Below, one piece after another: positions 1 through 10,300 of a stretch of DNA of 64,000 nucleotides. This DNA comes from Flectonema sp. DT1601. Taxonomy: Eukaryota; Euglenozoa; Diplonemea; Diplonemida; Diplonemidae. Under the pieces are notes generated by a model. It did no database searches, was not told the origin of the DNA, and was given only the letters and a program-made list of their open reading frames with translations. A program made the position numbers and the translations under genes. The stretch lies in the NCBI GenBank assembly GCA_964019425.1, contig OZ025780.1:1444001-1508000 (forward strand), in the 5' to 3' direction. The number at the start of each line of letters is the position of its first letter. The stretch's first letter is position 1.

Positions 1-1335
1 TGCTTTAACTATCTTTTTCTTGTCAAAAACTGATAGTTTTGTTATGGAAGCAATAGCTAACTGAGATAGATGGTCACTGTCTAGAAGGATATCAAAAGAC
101 AATAAGAATGAATAGATCGCTTGATTCACTGTTTCTGTAACTCTCACTACTCCATTATGATCAAGAGGAACATGAAAAACAGGATCATATCTGAAACTAT
201 ACATTTCTCTAAAGACTGCCCCAGTTACGTTAGTAAAGTAAACAGATCTGATCTTACCGCCAAAACGAAAGAACGCAACGACACAAAATGGAGATGGTCG
301 AGGTAGTGCTTCACTCTCTTGATCAGGCAGTAAGACTTTAGTACTTCTGGCAGGTTGGATCGTTTGTGTACGTGGTGAGTCTTGAGAGTCTTCGTGTTCT
401 TCTTTACTGCGCTGGCAGTTAAATTCTTTTACAGCATCACTAAAATTATTGCTGATTAAAATAATTGGAAATGCTAACACAAGAACACCAACAATCATAC
501 AAATTACACCGACGGCTCTGCCAAACCACGTCTTTGGAACTTGATCTCCATAACCGACAGTAGCGAGAGTAACTAAGGCCCACCAGAAAGAATCTGGTAT
601 CGACTGAAAGTGTGACCTTACAGGCAATCCATCAGATCCATTCCAGTTGTAGTACCATGTACCATCACCGTAGTTAAACTTTGAATCTGACTGCTCGGCA
701 ATAAACACCAATGACGCGAATAACACTAAAGCGATACCTAACAAGAACCCAAGGAGAGACAATGCTTCGCTGCTCTGTCGCATTGCGTAAATCACGAGTT
801 GTAATCCCGTGCTGTATTTACCAAGTTTAAATACTCTGAAAACCCTTGCCAATCTGATGACTCTCAGAAATACAAAAGAATTTAAAGAGAACGACGCTCC
901 AGCAATTCTACTAACAAAAAGCTCAACATAATAAGGAAGAATTGAGATGAAGTCAATCCAGTTTAAGAAAACTTTGCAAAATTCTTTTCTATCTTCAACG
1001 GTGGCAATTTTTAACACCAGTTCCAATGTAAAGACACCAACACAGACAGACTCTGCTACGTATAAAGCAGAGTTTCCTTCTTTGTAGAATTGTGGATGTG
1101 ACTCTATACAAAAAACCATTATCGAAATGTAAATCAATGCGAATACAGTTATCGAAATTACCGTAGAAGCTATTGCTAGTCTGGTTGAACTCGCAGGTAC
1201 GCTCGGATCAAGTAGGGCGTAAATTATTTTCCTAGTACTTATATCTGGATTGGTTCTCCTTTCTTGCATTTCATCCTGATGGACGTTAGACTCAATTTCG
1301 TTAGTGTTAACTTCTGGTATGCGTGCGTCAATCAT
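1..1335 (-). CDS. Voltage-gated K+ channel (6TM, one pore), 3' end outside window
   Basis: One open frame of 445 codons runs from an ATG at 1335 down to base 1 without a stop, so the C-terminus lies outside the window. Seen: six hydrophobic segments; an S4 with regularly spaced arginines (FLRVIRLARVFRVFKLGKY); a pore loop with the selectivity filter TVGYGD; and an S6 of the form IVGVLVLAFPIIILISN. This is the standard Kv/KCNQ-like layout of a tetrameric potassium channel of the plasma or organelle membrane. Only about 45 residues precede S1, so there is no N-terminal T1 tetramerisation domain. The tail after S6 is at least 150 residues and unrecognised. An AG lies just before the ATG. Subfamily cannot be settled by eye, but identity as a Kv-type channel is secure. 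Confidence 0.93.
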   Translation of the reverse strand, partial: MIDARIPEVNTNEIESNVHQDEMQERRTNPDISTRKIIYALLDPSVPASSTRLAIASTVISITVFALIYISIMVFCIESHPQFYKEGNSALYVAESVCVGVFTLELVLKIATVEDRKEFCKVFLNWIDFISILPYYVELFVSRIAGASFSLNSFVFLRVIRLARVFRVFKLGKYSTGLQLVIYAMRQSSEALSLLGFLLGIALVLFASLVFIAEQSDSKFNYGDGTWYYNWNGSDGLPVRSHFQSIPDSFWWALVTLATVGYGDQVPKTWFGRAVGVICMIVGVLVLAFPIILISNNFSDAVKEFNCQRSKEEHEDSQDSPRTQTIQPARSTKVLLPDQESEALPRPSPFCVVAFFRFGGKIRSVYFTNVTGAVFREMYSFRYDPVFHVPLDHNGVVRVTETVNQAIYSFLLSFDILLDSDHLSQLAIASITKLSVFDKKKIVKA

Positions 1336-1977
1336 ACTTGATATGAAGTTATTATCAGTGGGACTCCATGTCCGGCTGGGTAGAGGAGGGGGAAAAATAG
1401 TAAGTTTGTAACAACACGGCAGCTATGGTAGTTTGATGAATCGTTAAGGCTCCGCGCATTATTTAAAAAAGAAAAAGTCTGGAACAATGGAAATAAAACC
1501 AATAACGATGACGACAACTTCAACAAATAAAAATGAACAAAACAGATAGGAAGTACCAATGGTGGATAGAATCAGAACTTTCTCTCGCATGTCGAGAGAG
1601 GCTACTCAACAAACTTGAGAAGGTTTCGTAAATGCAAATCTTTCTTTTTTTTTTTTTTTTTTTTTTTTTCTTCTTTTTTTTTTTACCAAACACCGACGGG
1701 GGGTAAAAAAAGATGGTATTTAATACCAAAACGGGAAAAAAAAAAAAAGAAATTTATCGGGTCGCTCATAAAATACAAAACTGTATTACATCACAACAAG
1801 ATAACTTGGCATCATTCAAGGATACGGTGACCCCGTTAAGGGGACATTGCTAGAAGTTAGTGGCAAAAATTTAACTCAAAATTAAGGTACTGCAAATATA
1901 TAAAAAAAAAGCAAATGAACAACGGGACCCCAGTGTCCCCCTCCAACTAATGACGTGGACAGAGTAAACAGTTGGAA

Positions 1978-2009
<32 letters not shown>

Positions 2010-2248
2010 CCAATAATAGCAGCCGGAGGTATTCCCACTTAATGTGGGGTGGACAGACGGAAAAGAAAAAAATAGGTGGACAGAGGGGAGAGAAAATAAA
2101 ATGAAAAACGGCTGTGTTGCCTTTTCACCGACAATGGGGGAAAAATAACCTCTTTAAGAAAATCAGGAGGACAGAATTAGTTATTCCGTCTTGTAGCATA
2201 ATCGTATTAAAGTAACAGGTGGATAGTTTACCTTTGATCTCATCCACA
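1336..2248. other. Intergenic, low complexity
   Basis: This stretch holds several long T or A runs (about 1643-1668, 1981-2009) and no coding frame I can support. The 1800-1900 part has a short CCCC/GGGG hairpin. Bases 2125-2248 keep one minus frame open past the stop of the neighbouring gene, which could mean an alternative 3' exon, but no conserved domain is visible. Confidence 0.5.
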
Positions 2249-3646
2249 CTAATCGATGTGAAGTGTTTTCCTTCCCAACAAGTCTTTGTTTCTTGAGTGC
2301 TTGAAGCAGACTGCAGCGACGACAAGAGCGAGGACACTGTTTTTTTTTAGGTTTTTTTTTTTTTCCCCGAAAAAATAAATTGGGCAGACAACAGTTGACA
2401 ACAAAACATTAATAACATACAGTGACATAACACCCACAACAATCGTGAGCACGAGAACCGTGTCAGTACCTTGAGTGTATGAAGGAGGTTTGTACTCCGG
2501 GAAGTCAAAGAACATTTTCTCAGTGTGATTCGAAGAGAAAAGCAAACCAGCCTCAGCATAGATACGTCCACTGTGAAAGAACCGACTTGGTACCTTAGAG
2601 AAGTCAAGCTTAATATCTAACGGAACTTCACCTGTAACAAGACCAGGAACAGCACTCATATCAGTGAAGGTTGTTTCCCACTTCCAAGCATTGTCTGAAA
2701 CCCTATTAAAGTTATAGAGCTTAAAGACTAAACCGACGTTAGATTGGTATAGCCAGTGAGTCCTTGTCATTCCGAATGGTTTATTTATTCCATTAACGAC
2801 CGGTTTAAGGATCTCTTCTTTGATATGCTGAATAGTATTAACAGATAGAGATGTTGCATTGCCGTGAATGTATCTCGTTTCCCAAAAGAATTTATTATCG
2901 GTTATGATTCTCCTGTTGTTTGCGACGTCAATTTGAATTGCGCAAGTAAGGTTCATTGAAACAGTTATCGCATCAGTCGTGTTGTAGTAGTTGCATGGTT
3001 TCATCCAGTCAAGATTATAAGTACTCTCTGGACACTTAGCCGGGGTCAACATTTCAACAGTACAGTTTACAGGAGCATAAAAATCACAAGACAGGACACC
3101 ATCTTTTTCCAATGGACCAGAGTCATCAGGACATATACAGTAACCGTCTAAGTTGGGATCCTTTAATCGACACTCTTGTTGTTGCTGAGGAGTCATTCCA
3201 AGGAATTCATTATTCGAAACGTCACGATCAATTCCATTACATAATAAGATTGTCTGATCATTGAAAACACGAATACCTCCCCGACAGTAAGCACGTCTGT
3301 TATTTTGTTTATCAATTGTGTAGTCCTGAGCAGTGTTTTGATCATCTTCTTGAATGGCGAGGGCTTCAACAGCTTGTCTTCTCATGATCACTTCATTTGG
3401 ATGGTTCTGTGTAGTCTTTTCAATATTTCTTATCCTTCTTTGATTATTCTTATTCCTATTCTTACCCTTTCCCTTTTTGCTGGCCAACATTGCTGGGAAT
3501 ATATTTTCCGCAGATGTAGAGTCAAGCCAATTGTCTACCAACTTTGTTACAGTTTTTGCAAATCCACCAACATGACCAATACCTCCATCCGAAGGCATCA
3601 CACCAGCAGCTAGCGATAATAATAGACCGGGAACTAGAGCAGTCAT
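2249..3646 (-). CDS. Type-I membrane glycoprotein of unknown function
   Basis: I do not recognise this 465-residue protein. Seen: a hydrophobic N-terminus starting MTALVPGLLLSLAAG that could be a signal peptide; a Lys/Arg/Asn-rich stretch near residues 55-75; a Cys-rich ectodomain (about 118-215) with several N-glycosylation sequons; and a clear membrane segment near residues 400-425. The tail is basic because a poly-A stretch on the coding strand encodes lysines. A CAG follows that A-run, so the last 35 residues could instead come from a different frame after a short intron; I could not find a good donor. The ATG sits two bases after a 29-base A-run on the coding strand. Topology is reasonably sure; function unknown. 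Confidence 0.6.
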   Translation of the reverse strand: MTALVPGLLLSLAAGVMPSDGGIGHVGGFAKTVTKLVDNWLDSTSAENIFPAMLASKKGKGKNRNKNNQRRIRNIEKTTQNHPNEVIMRRQAVEALAIQEDDQNTAQDYTIDKQNNRRAYCRGGIRVFNDQTILLCNGIDRDVSNNEFLGMTPQQQQECRLKDPNLDGYCICPDDSGPLEKDGVLSCDFYAPVNCTVEMLTPAKCPESTYNLDWMKPCNYYNTTDAITVSMNLTCAIQIDVANNRRIITDNKFFWETRYIHGNATSLSVNTIQHIKEEILKPVVNGINKPFGMTRTHWLYQSNVGLVFKLYNFNRVSDNAWKWETTFTDMSAVPGLVTGEVPLDIKLDFSKVPSRFFHSGRIYAEAGLLFSSNHTEKMFFDFPEYKPPSYTQGTDTVLVLTIVVGVMSLYVINVLLSTVVCPIYFFGEKKKNLKKNSVLALVVAAVCFKHSRNKDLLGRKTLHID

Positions 3647-3677
<31 letters not shown>

Positions 3678-5230
3678 CCTTTTTTCCCCCGCCTGTTGAT
3701 TCCTATTTTTAGTAGATTAAAAAGAATACTTTAGAACCTCAGCAACGCCAACCACAATATTATGCATCACGTTGCCAACGAAACAGCAAGTAGACCTGTT
3801 TAGATTAAGTAAGGTGCCCAGTACTAACACTACCATTCTCAATGATAATACTGAAGCCTAATTTTAGACAGCGAAGTCCAACAGGTGTACCAATACCGTC
3901 TACACAACTGAACGAAGTTGTGATATTTCTAAAGGGAAAACACAACAACAAAGTTTTCCTCTTTTTTTTTTTTTTTTTTGAGAGCGGACGATACTTTCGT
4001 AAGTGTGGGCCACAGTTGAGAAAAAATAAAAAATAAAACAATAATAACGAAACACTCGCTCCTCACAGTATGGCTGTACGAAGTAACAGACACCTCTTCA
4101 ACGACACTTGTTAAGGAGAGAAGAACACAAATGGGGGACAGAAAACACCATTATCCGCCTCACATTAGTATACTGCTGCTAAACATCTTGACAACTAACG
4201 TGTCAAATTTGTATGGAAATGAAAAGCAACTGATCAGACACCACCAACTTGAGTACAGAGGAAGTTAAACAAAAATAACCTTATTGGATCAGCTTTTTTT
4301 TTTTTTTTTGCACCATCAAAACAGTTAAACAACACTTCCTGTTTTGTTTTGTTTTGCAGAGCACAAAAATAACCGAAAGAACTGGTCCTACTTCTAGAGA
4401 CCACGCGAACATAGTTTGAATTGCACCCGTTGCCAATGTAACCAAGCAAGGGGGGTAGTTTTAGCATATGGAAACAGCAACAACTTTAAATACTTAAAGA
4501 GAAGTAATAAAAAGTTAAACTGAGAAACAAAGCGGGTGCAGCTTTGACAATGCAGAAACAGATAAACAGGGAATAAACAATATGATGTAAGGAATACGAA
4601 TCATAAATGTTAACTAATTTGAACAATTAGTAACTTATGAGACAGCGATTAAACATTGATAAAGTGTCGTTTAAAAAAAAAAAAAAAAGAAAAAAAAGAC
4701 TCCACGTGATAATCAATGTTGCAAGTAAGTGGGACTCAGCAATACCACTAAAACGATTTTGTTAGTCAAATCTGATCAAAAAACGAAACATAGCAAAAGA
4801 TCTCAACTAAGAATCATATTGCATAAAAAAAAAAGATTTAGTATTAGTAGTTGACAAGTCAACTGATGATCTTTAAAACATCAAGGATTTTAGTTTAGTT
4901 TAGTTAGCAAAATACAAACTGATGACTACGAGGGGTCTGGGTAGCCCGCATCAGTAAGGACCCAATCGCGAAGATTGTAGTTTTATTTATCTATTTACGA
5001 AGCCTAGGAGCCAAAAAAAAGTCAGGAAAAGCTCAATAGGGGTAACAGATATATCGATAAGACATAGAATAACCTGAAACAAAAAGGACTACCCAAACCC
5101 ACTGTGGGTAGTTGTATAGGATTAGCATACAAATAAACATTTTCAAAAAAAAAAAAGAAAAGAAAAAAATGTCAAACAAGGAAAACTTCTCTAGAAATTT
5201 AACCACTATTCTCTTTAATAACCCGATATT

Positions 5231-5440
5231 AGAAGAGATTTGTTATTTATTTTTTTTTATTTTATAGTTGCGGGATACCCACAACAGAGCTTAGAAAAGG
5301 GTGCCAAAAAAAGCATCAAACAGGATAGTTGGGTGACCTTAAGAGAGATCCGTCATTTCTTTTTTTTTTTTTTAGTTGCGGGAACCCACAACAGAGCTTA
5401 GGAAAGGGTGCCAAAAAAAAGCATCAAACAGGATGATCGA
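5231..5440. repeat. Tandem duplication, about 108-bp unit with inner hairpin
   Basis: The unit from about 5231 recurs from about 5340. The best-conserved core is 5265-5327 versus 5373-5434, both reading TAGTTGCGGG then ACCCACAACAGAGCTTAG and on to a shared GCATCAAACAGGAT. The core starts with an imperfect hairpin (GTTGCGGG / CCCACAAC). A related inverted sequence, TGTGGGATACCCACA, occurs at about 45127-45141, so the hairpin may be a dispersed motif. Confidence 0.75.
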
Positions 5441-6964
5441 CTTTGACTGCAAAATCCAAAAATTCAATCATTGCAGATTGAACAGGGAACAACCAAAAAC
5501 TTTTATTGTTTTAACAACTTTCACACAGTCATGTCAGCAAGTTTTCAAGTCCAGATGATGGGACATGACATAACATGAAATGATTAAAAGAGAATACGAG
5601 CTACCCTCTCTAAGCTATTAATAAGTACTACTGCGATGCTTCCTTCCAAGCACTACAAAACTGTGAAGGTCTAAAGGGGAAAGAAAGAAAAAAAAAGGGG
5701 GGGGGGGAAAAAAGACGTAACTATTTCTAGTGGAAGATGAGCAGTCTAAGTAAAGATCTCATGAAAACTATTTCCTTTTGAGAATGAAAAGAATTTTATC
5801 TTTCTTTTTTTTTTTATGTTCTTACGTTGTAAGTCACAAGGAAAGCAAAAAAAATCAGGAATGAGTCTCCCCAACTCCACCCAAAATTATTGAAAAGTAT
5901 TAATAGGTTGTTGGAGAGACTTACGAAAAAAACAATCAGATGATTAAAATGCCTTCCTCGAGTTCAATACCACAATAAGAGAACAAAATAAATGTGAGCT
6001 GAGTTATTTTAACTCAGAAAAATCTCGAGTAGCACACCAAAAAAAAAAAAAAAAAAAAAAAAAAAATGTCAGTGAAAATAACAGACCACTCTGAGACAAA
6101 AGTGTGTTCCAGCGTGTACTCAATTATTACATCTAGTAACGATTTAAAAAAAAAAAAAAAGAAAAACAGACTCAAATCAATAAAAGAGATTGACCACCCG
6201 TCGAATCCCAATATTGAGTAATTCATAAACTGCTGAAGTACTTTTCTTAAAGTAAAGTGCAAGATAAAGGAGGGGTGAAAACTTTGACAATTTTAAAAAA
6301 TAGTAACAACTTTTAGGTATTAAAACAAAATTAATATCAAAAGTACTTTGACTGAAAGATATTTGTAGTTGTTAATCAAAGGAGAAAAGAGAAAAAAGGG
6401 GAAAAAAAGAAAATTGGTTCAAAATTAAAAAAGGAAAGCAAATTCCTTAACCAACAAAAAAAATAAAAATAAAAAAATTGTAATTTTTTTTAAATTATTT
6501 CATTTTTCACCCAAAAAAAAAAACCACAACGAGGAGAATAACATAAACAAAAAAAGGCCTCCGAAGATTTGTATATTTATCCACAAGGCATTCATGTAAA
6601 ATGAAACAAAATATTTTTTAAAAAAAATGAAAGGAAACCAAAACAGATAAGGGTAAAAAAAAAGCGCATCACCGAAATGAGAAGCTTATAGAATACGACA
6701 TATGTGAACGTAGTTCTAAAAAATATTTTATGGTTGGGAGGGAGGGCGAACATAGTCAAGCAGAAAATCCATCTACCAGACTGATGCTCGATATAACATA
6801 AGGCGGAATGCAAGTCCGAACGAACGTATCGAATCCAGCAAGTTGTCCCAAATATTTGAGAGACAGTTTCCTGGTAGAATATACCATCTACCGGTTACTG
6901 ACTTCTTTAAATAAATAAGACATTGGAATAATCAAAAAAAAAAAAAAAAGAGTATTGAATATGA

Positions 6965-6986
6965 CTGCCACCTGTTGCGGTGGCAG
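6965..6986. repeat. GC-rich hairpin, 8-bp stem
   Basis: CTGCCACC and GGTGGCAG form a perfect 8-bp stem around a six-base loop in a strongly AT-rich setting, about 290 bp past the stop of the 756-residue gene. No surrounding RNA fold or gene is evident, and the role is unknown. Confidence 0.5.
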
Positions 6987-7234
6987 AAAACTCCACGCTA
7001 GCTACTGATTTCTCAAAGTAAGAATGGCTTTTTCGTAGAAAAATTTCATCTATCGAATTACCGATTTCAACTTCACGAGTGCAAGTTGGCACATCCGAAA
7101 CAAAAGAAAGTTTCGAAGGTAGCAATTCAGGCGCAAAATAAAATACAATACACAACTTCTATCTGTCTGTCTGCCTGTGGTATGTATCGAGTTAGTTCTT
7201 TGACTGTTAATTGACACCAGACAATACAATACAA

Positions 7235-7268
7235 ACTCTGGTAATATTTGATCAAATATTACCAGAGT
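7235..7268. repeat. Perfect 34-bp palindrome just past a stop codon
   Basis: The 34 bases read identically on both strands, centred on TTTGATCAAA with arms ending ACTCTGG / CCAGAGT. It begins nine bases past the stop of the minus-strand gene at 7278. In RNA it would fold into a long hairpin with essentially no loop. It might be a 3' processing or termination signal, or a protein-binding palindrome; nothing in the sequence decides between these. Confidence 0.85.
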
Positions 7269-7277
7269 GTGAATCCG

Positions 7278-9548
7278 TTAAAAATAAATCGCTTCAAGAC
7301 TTCTTGATATCCTTTGAGACTGATGCCGCATGGGTTTTCTTTTTGGTCTTTCCATATTTGGAGTAGATAGCGGTGAGGAAGTTGAAGCAGTTGTAATAAC
7401 GCTGGTCCCAAGAAGATCACGTCGGACACGAAAACTCTTTGGAGGTATTTGTTCTATAAGTTCAACAGAGAGGCCTGACTCAGACGCTGACGACGAATCG
7501 AACATTTGTTCGTAATCACGTTCTCGTTGACGCTTTGAAGTACTTACAAAAGTCATAAGTTCTGATTTAGCAGTATCGATGCGACGTGTCAAATCGACTT
7601 CTTTCTTGCTAGTTGGAGTTTCTTCACTCATCCGAGTAAGGTCTTCGAGATCGATGTCAATAAAAAGAGATGGCTCTGAAGTACTAACAGAACAATAATG
7701 TTCCAAAGGTCGATATGGTTCTCTAGCAACATCTGTCGGTTCATCACTAAAGCTGTCATTACTGTAGAGGTCGTGTTTCATAATCACAGGAGGTTCTTCC
7801 ATTACCTTTTCTAACTTTTGTAATTGTTTTCTTGTCCTCGTCGCATAGTTTGATGCTGCCGCTGCTTCCTGACGCTTCAAAATGTTCATTTCGTGTTCAG
7901 TTTTTTCAGCCTCTCGTTTGTCCTCCGTTTTTGTTGACTTTCTAAGTTTCCAACCAATAAATGTCAGTAATCCCGCACAACAGATTACAACAACTATCAC
8001 AACAACTACAACGATGAGGAATAGTTGGGTTCCCTCGTCAGCGTCGCTGGCATCATCGGCTTCCGGAAGGCAGAGATTGTTTGAAGGAAACCAAAGACAG
8101 CCTGGCTGTCCTTCACATTCAACGCGTGATGTACCTGTTGCAGATGATCTGCAGTTCGGTACATCGACACACTTTCCTTTTTTCAGTTTACATTCTGAGA
8201 GTTTCTCACACGTAGAAGTCGTTCTCGCAGCGCAGTCAACCGGAACACACCCCTGAAGTCCAGCATCCCATCCGCATGCCAGTTCTTTGGTGCATTCCTC
8301 AAGTACAAGTTTTGGGCAATCAGCTGGTGTAGGAGGAGCTGAAGTATACGAACCTGGATGAGGTTGAGGAGTGATAAATCTACTCGGAGCAACAGTTTTA
8401 TTAGAAGGTGTACCTGTTGGAGGGAAGAACGGAACATCAGTTGGTACCGCTGTTGGTACCACAGGGACTGATGACGGTGCACTTGAAATGGGTTCCGAAG
8501 TTGGTATCGCTGTTGGAACAGTTGTCGGAACTGCTGTTGGAGGAATAGGTGGTGGTATCCAAAGTACTGGTCCAAGTCCAGGTCCGTCAAGCATCCCAGA
8601 CTCTGCTTCAAAGATCTCAGTTGCAGTTGGAGGAGATGTCGATAAATTGATAACCGATAAAGTGTTACTAAACATACTTGAATGAGACCCAGATACCCAT
8701 CCACTATTTGTCAAAGCTATTAAGGTATCAGGGATATCCATTACTGCTGTCATACTCTTTTGTAAAACACCCAACTCGAATGTCGTAATCGACGGTACTA
8801 TTGGAGACAAGTCCCAGATTTGTGATATCACACCTGAACTTAATCGATATAAAGAAGTTGTATCATAATCAGTCCTCAGTAGTAGCAGGTCACTACCTGT
8901 AGAAATCATGTCACATATAAAACCATTGCTGGGATCAAAGCTTGTCGCCACTGGCTTTAGAGTACTAGTGCCAGCCGTGTACAGTCCTCCATCATTATTT
9001 AAACTGATATAGACTTCTCCATCGTGAGTCGCAATGGCATTACCATCTGGTAGCTTAGTACTAATCATTTTTCCAGGACCTCCAGCAGCACGTTCAGAAC
9101 CAGTGAATGGATATGTGTATTTTATTGAACTTACTTTAACACCAAAATATTGAGCGAAGTACTCAGCAATATAAAGAGTAGAGGTGGTCTCATCGATGGT
9201 ACATTGGTACATCTCTCCAGTTGTTGAAGTGAGTTCCTTTATAACGAAAGGTTTACTTTTATCACTCATGTCAATATATTTAATTCCGTGCCAAATTGTT
9301 ATCGGATCGTTGTAGGTAAAGAACAGAACGCTAATTTGAGAATCGTAACAAACACCTCCAACAGTTGGAGCAAATGCCGTTGAATCATAAACTCTATCAA
9401 ATGCAACTAAAGTTTTCAAACCTGTTCCGTTCACAAAGACTGAGTGCAACCCTTCCTTTGAAAAAAATAAAACCTCCCCCTGGCTAGTCACATTATTCGC
9501 CAATATTGACGTGGCGGCAAGCAGCCATAATAAGATTCTTATATTCAT
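7278..9548 (-). CDS. Type-I membrane protein: propeller-like ectodomain, PT-linker, Cys-rich region, long tail
   Basis: 756 residues; family not recognised. Seen in order: a signal peptide (MNIRILLWLLAATSILA); about 300 residues of beta-rich sequence with repeated hydrophobic blades (LFFSKEGLHSVFVNGTG, YIAEYFAQYF, EVYISLNNDGGLY) resembling NHL/LDLR-type propellers; a Pro/Thr/Ser linker with TAVPTTVPTAIPT repeats (about 335-405); a Cys-rich segment (about 410-495) similar in spacing to PSI-type knots; a strong membrane helix near 510-535; and a cytoplasmic tail of about 215 residues rich in Ser, Glu and Arg. This suggests a surface receptor or adhesion protein. The single frame needs no intron. 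A YAG lies just upstream of the start, and the 34-bp palindrome lies just beyond the stop. Confidence 0.75.
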   Translation of the reverse strand: MNIRILLWLLAATSILANNVTSQGEVLFFSKEGLHSVFVNGTGLKTLVAFDRVYDSTAFAPTVGGVCYDSQISVLFFTYNDPITIWHGIKYIDMSDKSKPFVIKELTSTTGEMYQCTIDETTSTLYIAEYFAQYFGVKVSSIKYTYPFTGSERAAGGPGKMISTKLPDGNAIATHDGEVYISLNNDGGLYTAGTSTLKPVATSFDPSNGFICDMISTGSDLLLLRTDYDTTSLYRLSSGVISQIWDLSPIVPSITTFELGVLQKSMTAVMDIPDTLIALTNSGWVSGSHSSMFSNTLSVINLSTSPPTATEIFEAESGMLDGPGLGPVLWIPPPIPPTAVPTTVPTAIPTSEPISSAPSSVPVVPTAVPTDVPFFPPTGTPSNKTVAPSRFITPQPHPGSYTSAPPTPADCPKLVLEECTKELACGWDAGLQGCVPVDCAARTTSTCEKLSECKLKKGKCVDVPNCRSSATGTSRVECEGQPGCLWFPSNNLCLPEADDASDADEGTQLFLIVVVVVIVVVICCAGLLTFIGWKLRKSTKTEDKREAEKTEHEMNILKRQEAAAASNYATRTRKQLQKLEKVMEEPPVIMKHDLYSNDSFSDEPTDVAREPYRPLEHYCSVSTSEPSLFIDIDLEDLTRMSEETPTSKKEVDLTRRIDTAKSELMTFVSTSKRQRERDYEQMFDSSSASESGLSVELIEQIPPKSFRVRRDLLGTSVITTASTSSPLSTPNMERPKRKPMRHQSQRISRSLEAIYF

Positions 9549-10300
9549 TGTTGTGATACCATGTTCTATTGTTTAAAAAAATAATGAAATAATTAACTTA
9601 AAAAATAACATTAATAATCTTTTTACACGTAGGAAGTCACTACCACAATGGATGCCTCTTCTAATTGTTTGGTATCTACTTGTGGTATTTCGATCATTCA
9701 CAAGGCCAGTGCAGAAACACCGAACTCATAAGAATTATGTTTTTAAAAAACTAAAAAAAAAATGTTCGATATCAGGAATCAAACTTGTTCATATTTCAAA
9801 AAAAAAAAAAAAATATCAATAATTCTACTCTACCCTAGATAACTGTTCACTAATGGGATTTTGAGCGTTTTTCAAAATGCAAAAAAAAAAACAGCAGTTT
9901 TGCTAAGTAACTTGTTTTTTTTATTGTAGCGACGGTAAAGTTAATTACTGCAGCAGCGTCAACCAACTCCGTTCAGTTTTCCCTACAAAGAAAGTAAACC
10001 TTTGAAGGTACGGTGTTTTATGAGTTTGAAAAAAATAAGCAAAAACAAAAAGGGCCAGAAAAGCCATGGGGAGAAAAAAAAACTAATTTTTGTTTTATCA
10101 GTAATTGACTGTGGCAGTATAATTAAATAGAATGGGATGACGTCTCAAACATGAAGCGAGACCAAAGGATTGTTAGGCCATGCTTTCACACCGTGGTTCG
10201 GTACTGAAGATCGCGTATCGAGTAAGATGTTACCCTTATGCTCACGATACCTGAGTTAATATGTAGCCGTTCCGGTCTCTCTAAAACGAGGGGAAGTGAA
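9549..10300. other. Intergenic, nothing recognised
   Basis: AT-rich spacer with A/T runs. No conserved reading frame, tRNA or repeat was recognised. Confidence 0.5.

Larger units (their letters stand above)
3647..7277. other. 3.6-kb gene-poor low-complexity region
   Basis: No coding frame with recognisable content appears on either strand. The region is very AT-rich with many A/T runs (for example 6041-6066). It holds a tandem duplication at 5231-5440, a GC-rich hairpin at 6965-6986 and a perfect palindrome at 7235-7268, listed separately. Frames such as 6907-7155 minus end in poly-F from homopolymers and look accidental. Confidence 0.5.

Noticed and set aside
121-306. Plus-strand 61-residue frame at the left edge
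   Set aside because: It is antisense to the K+ channel coding region.
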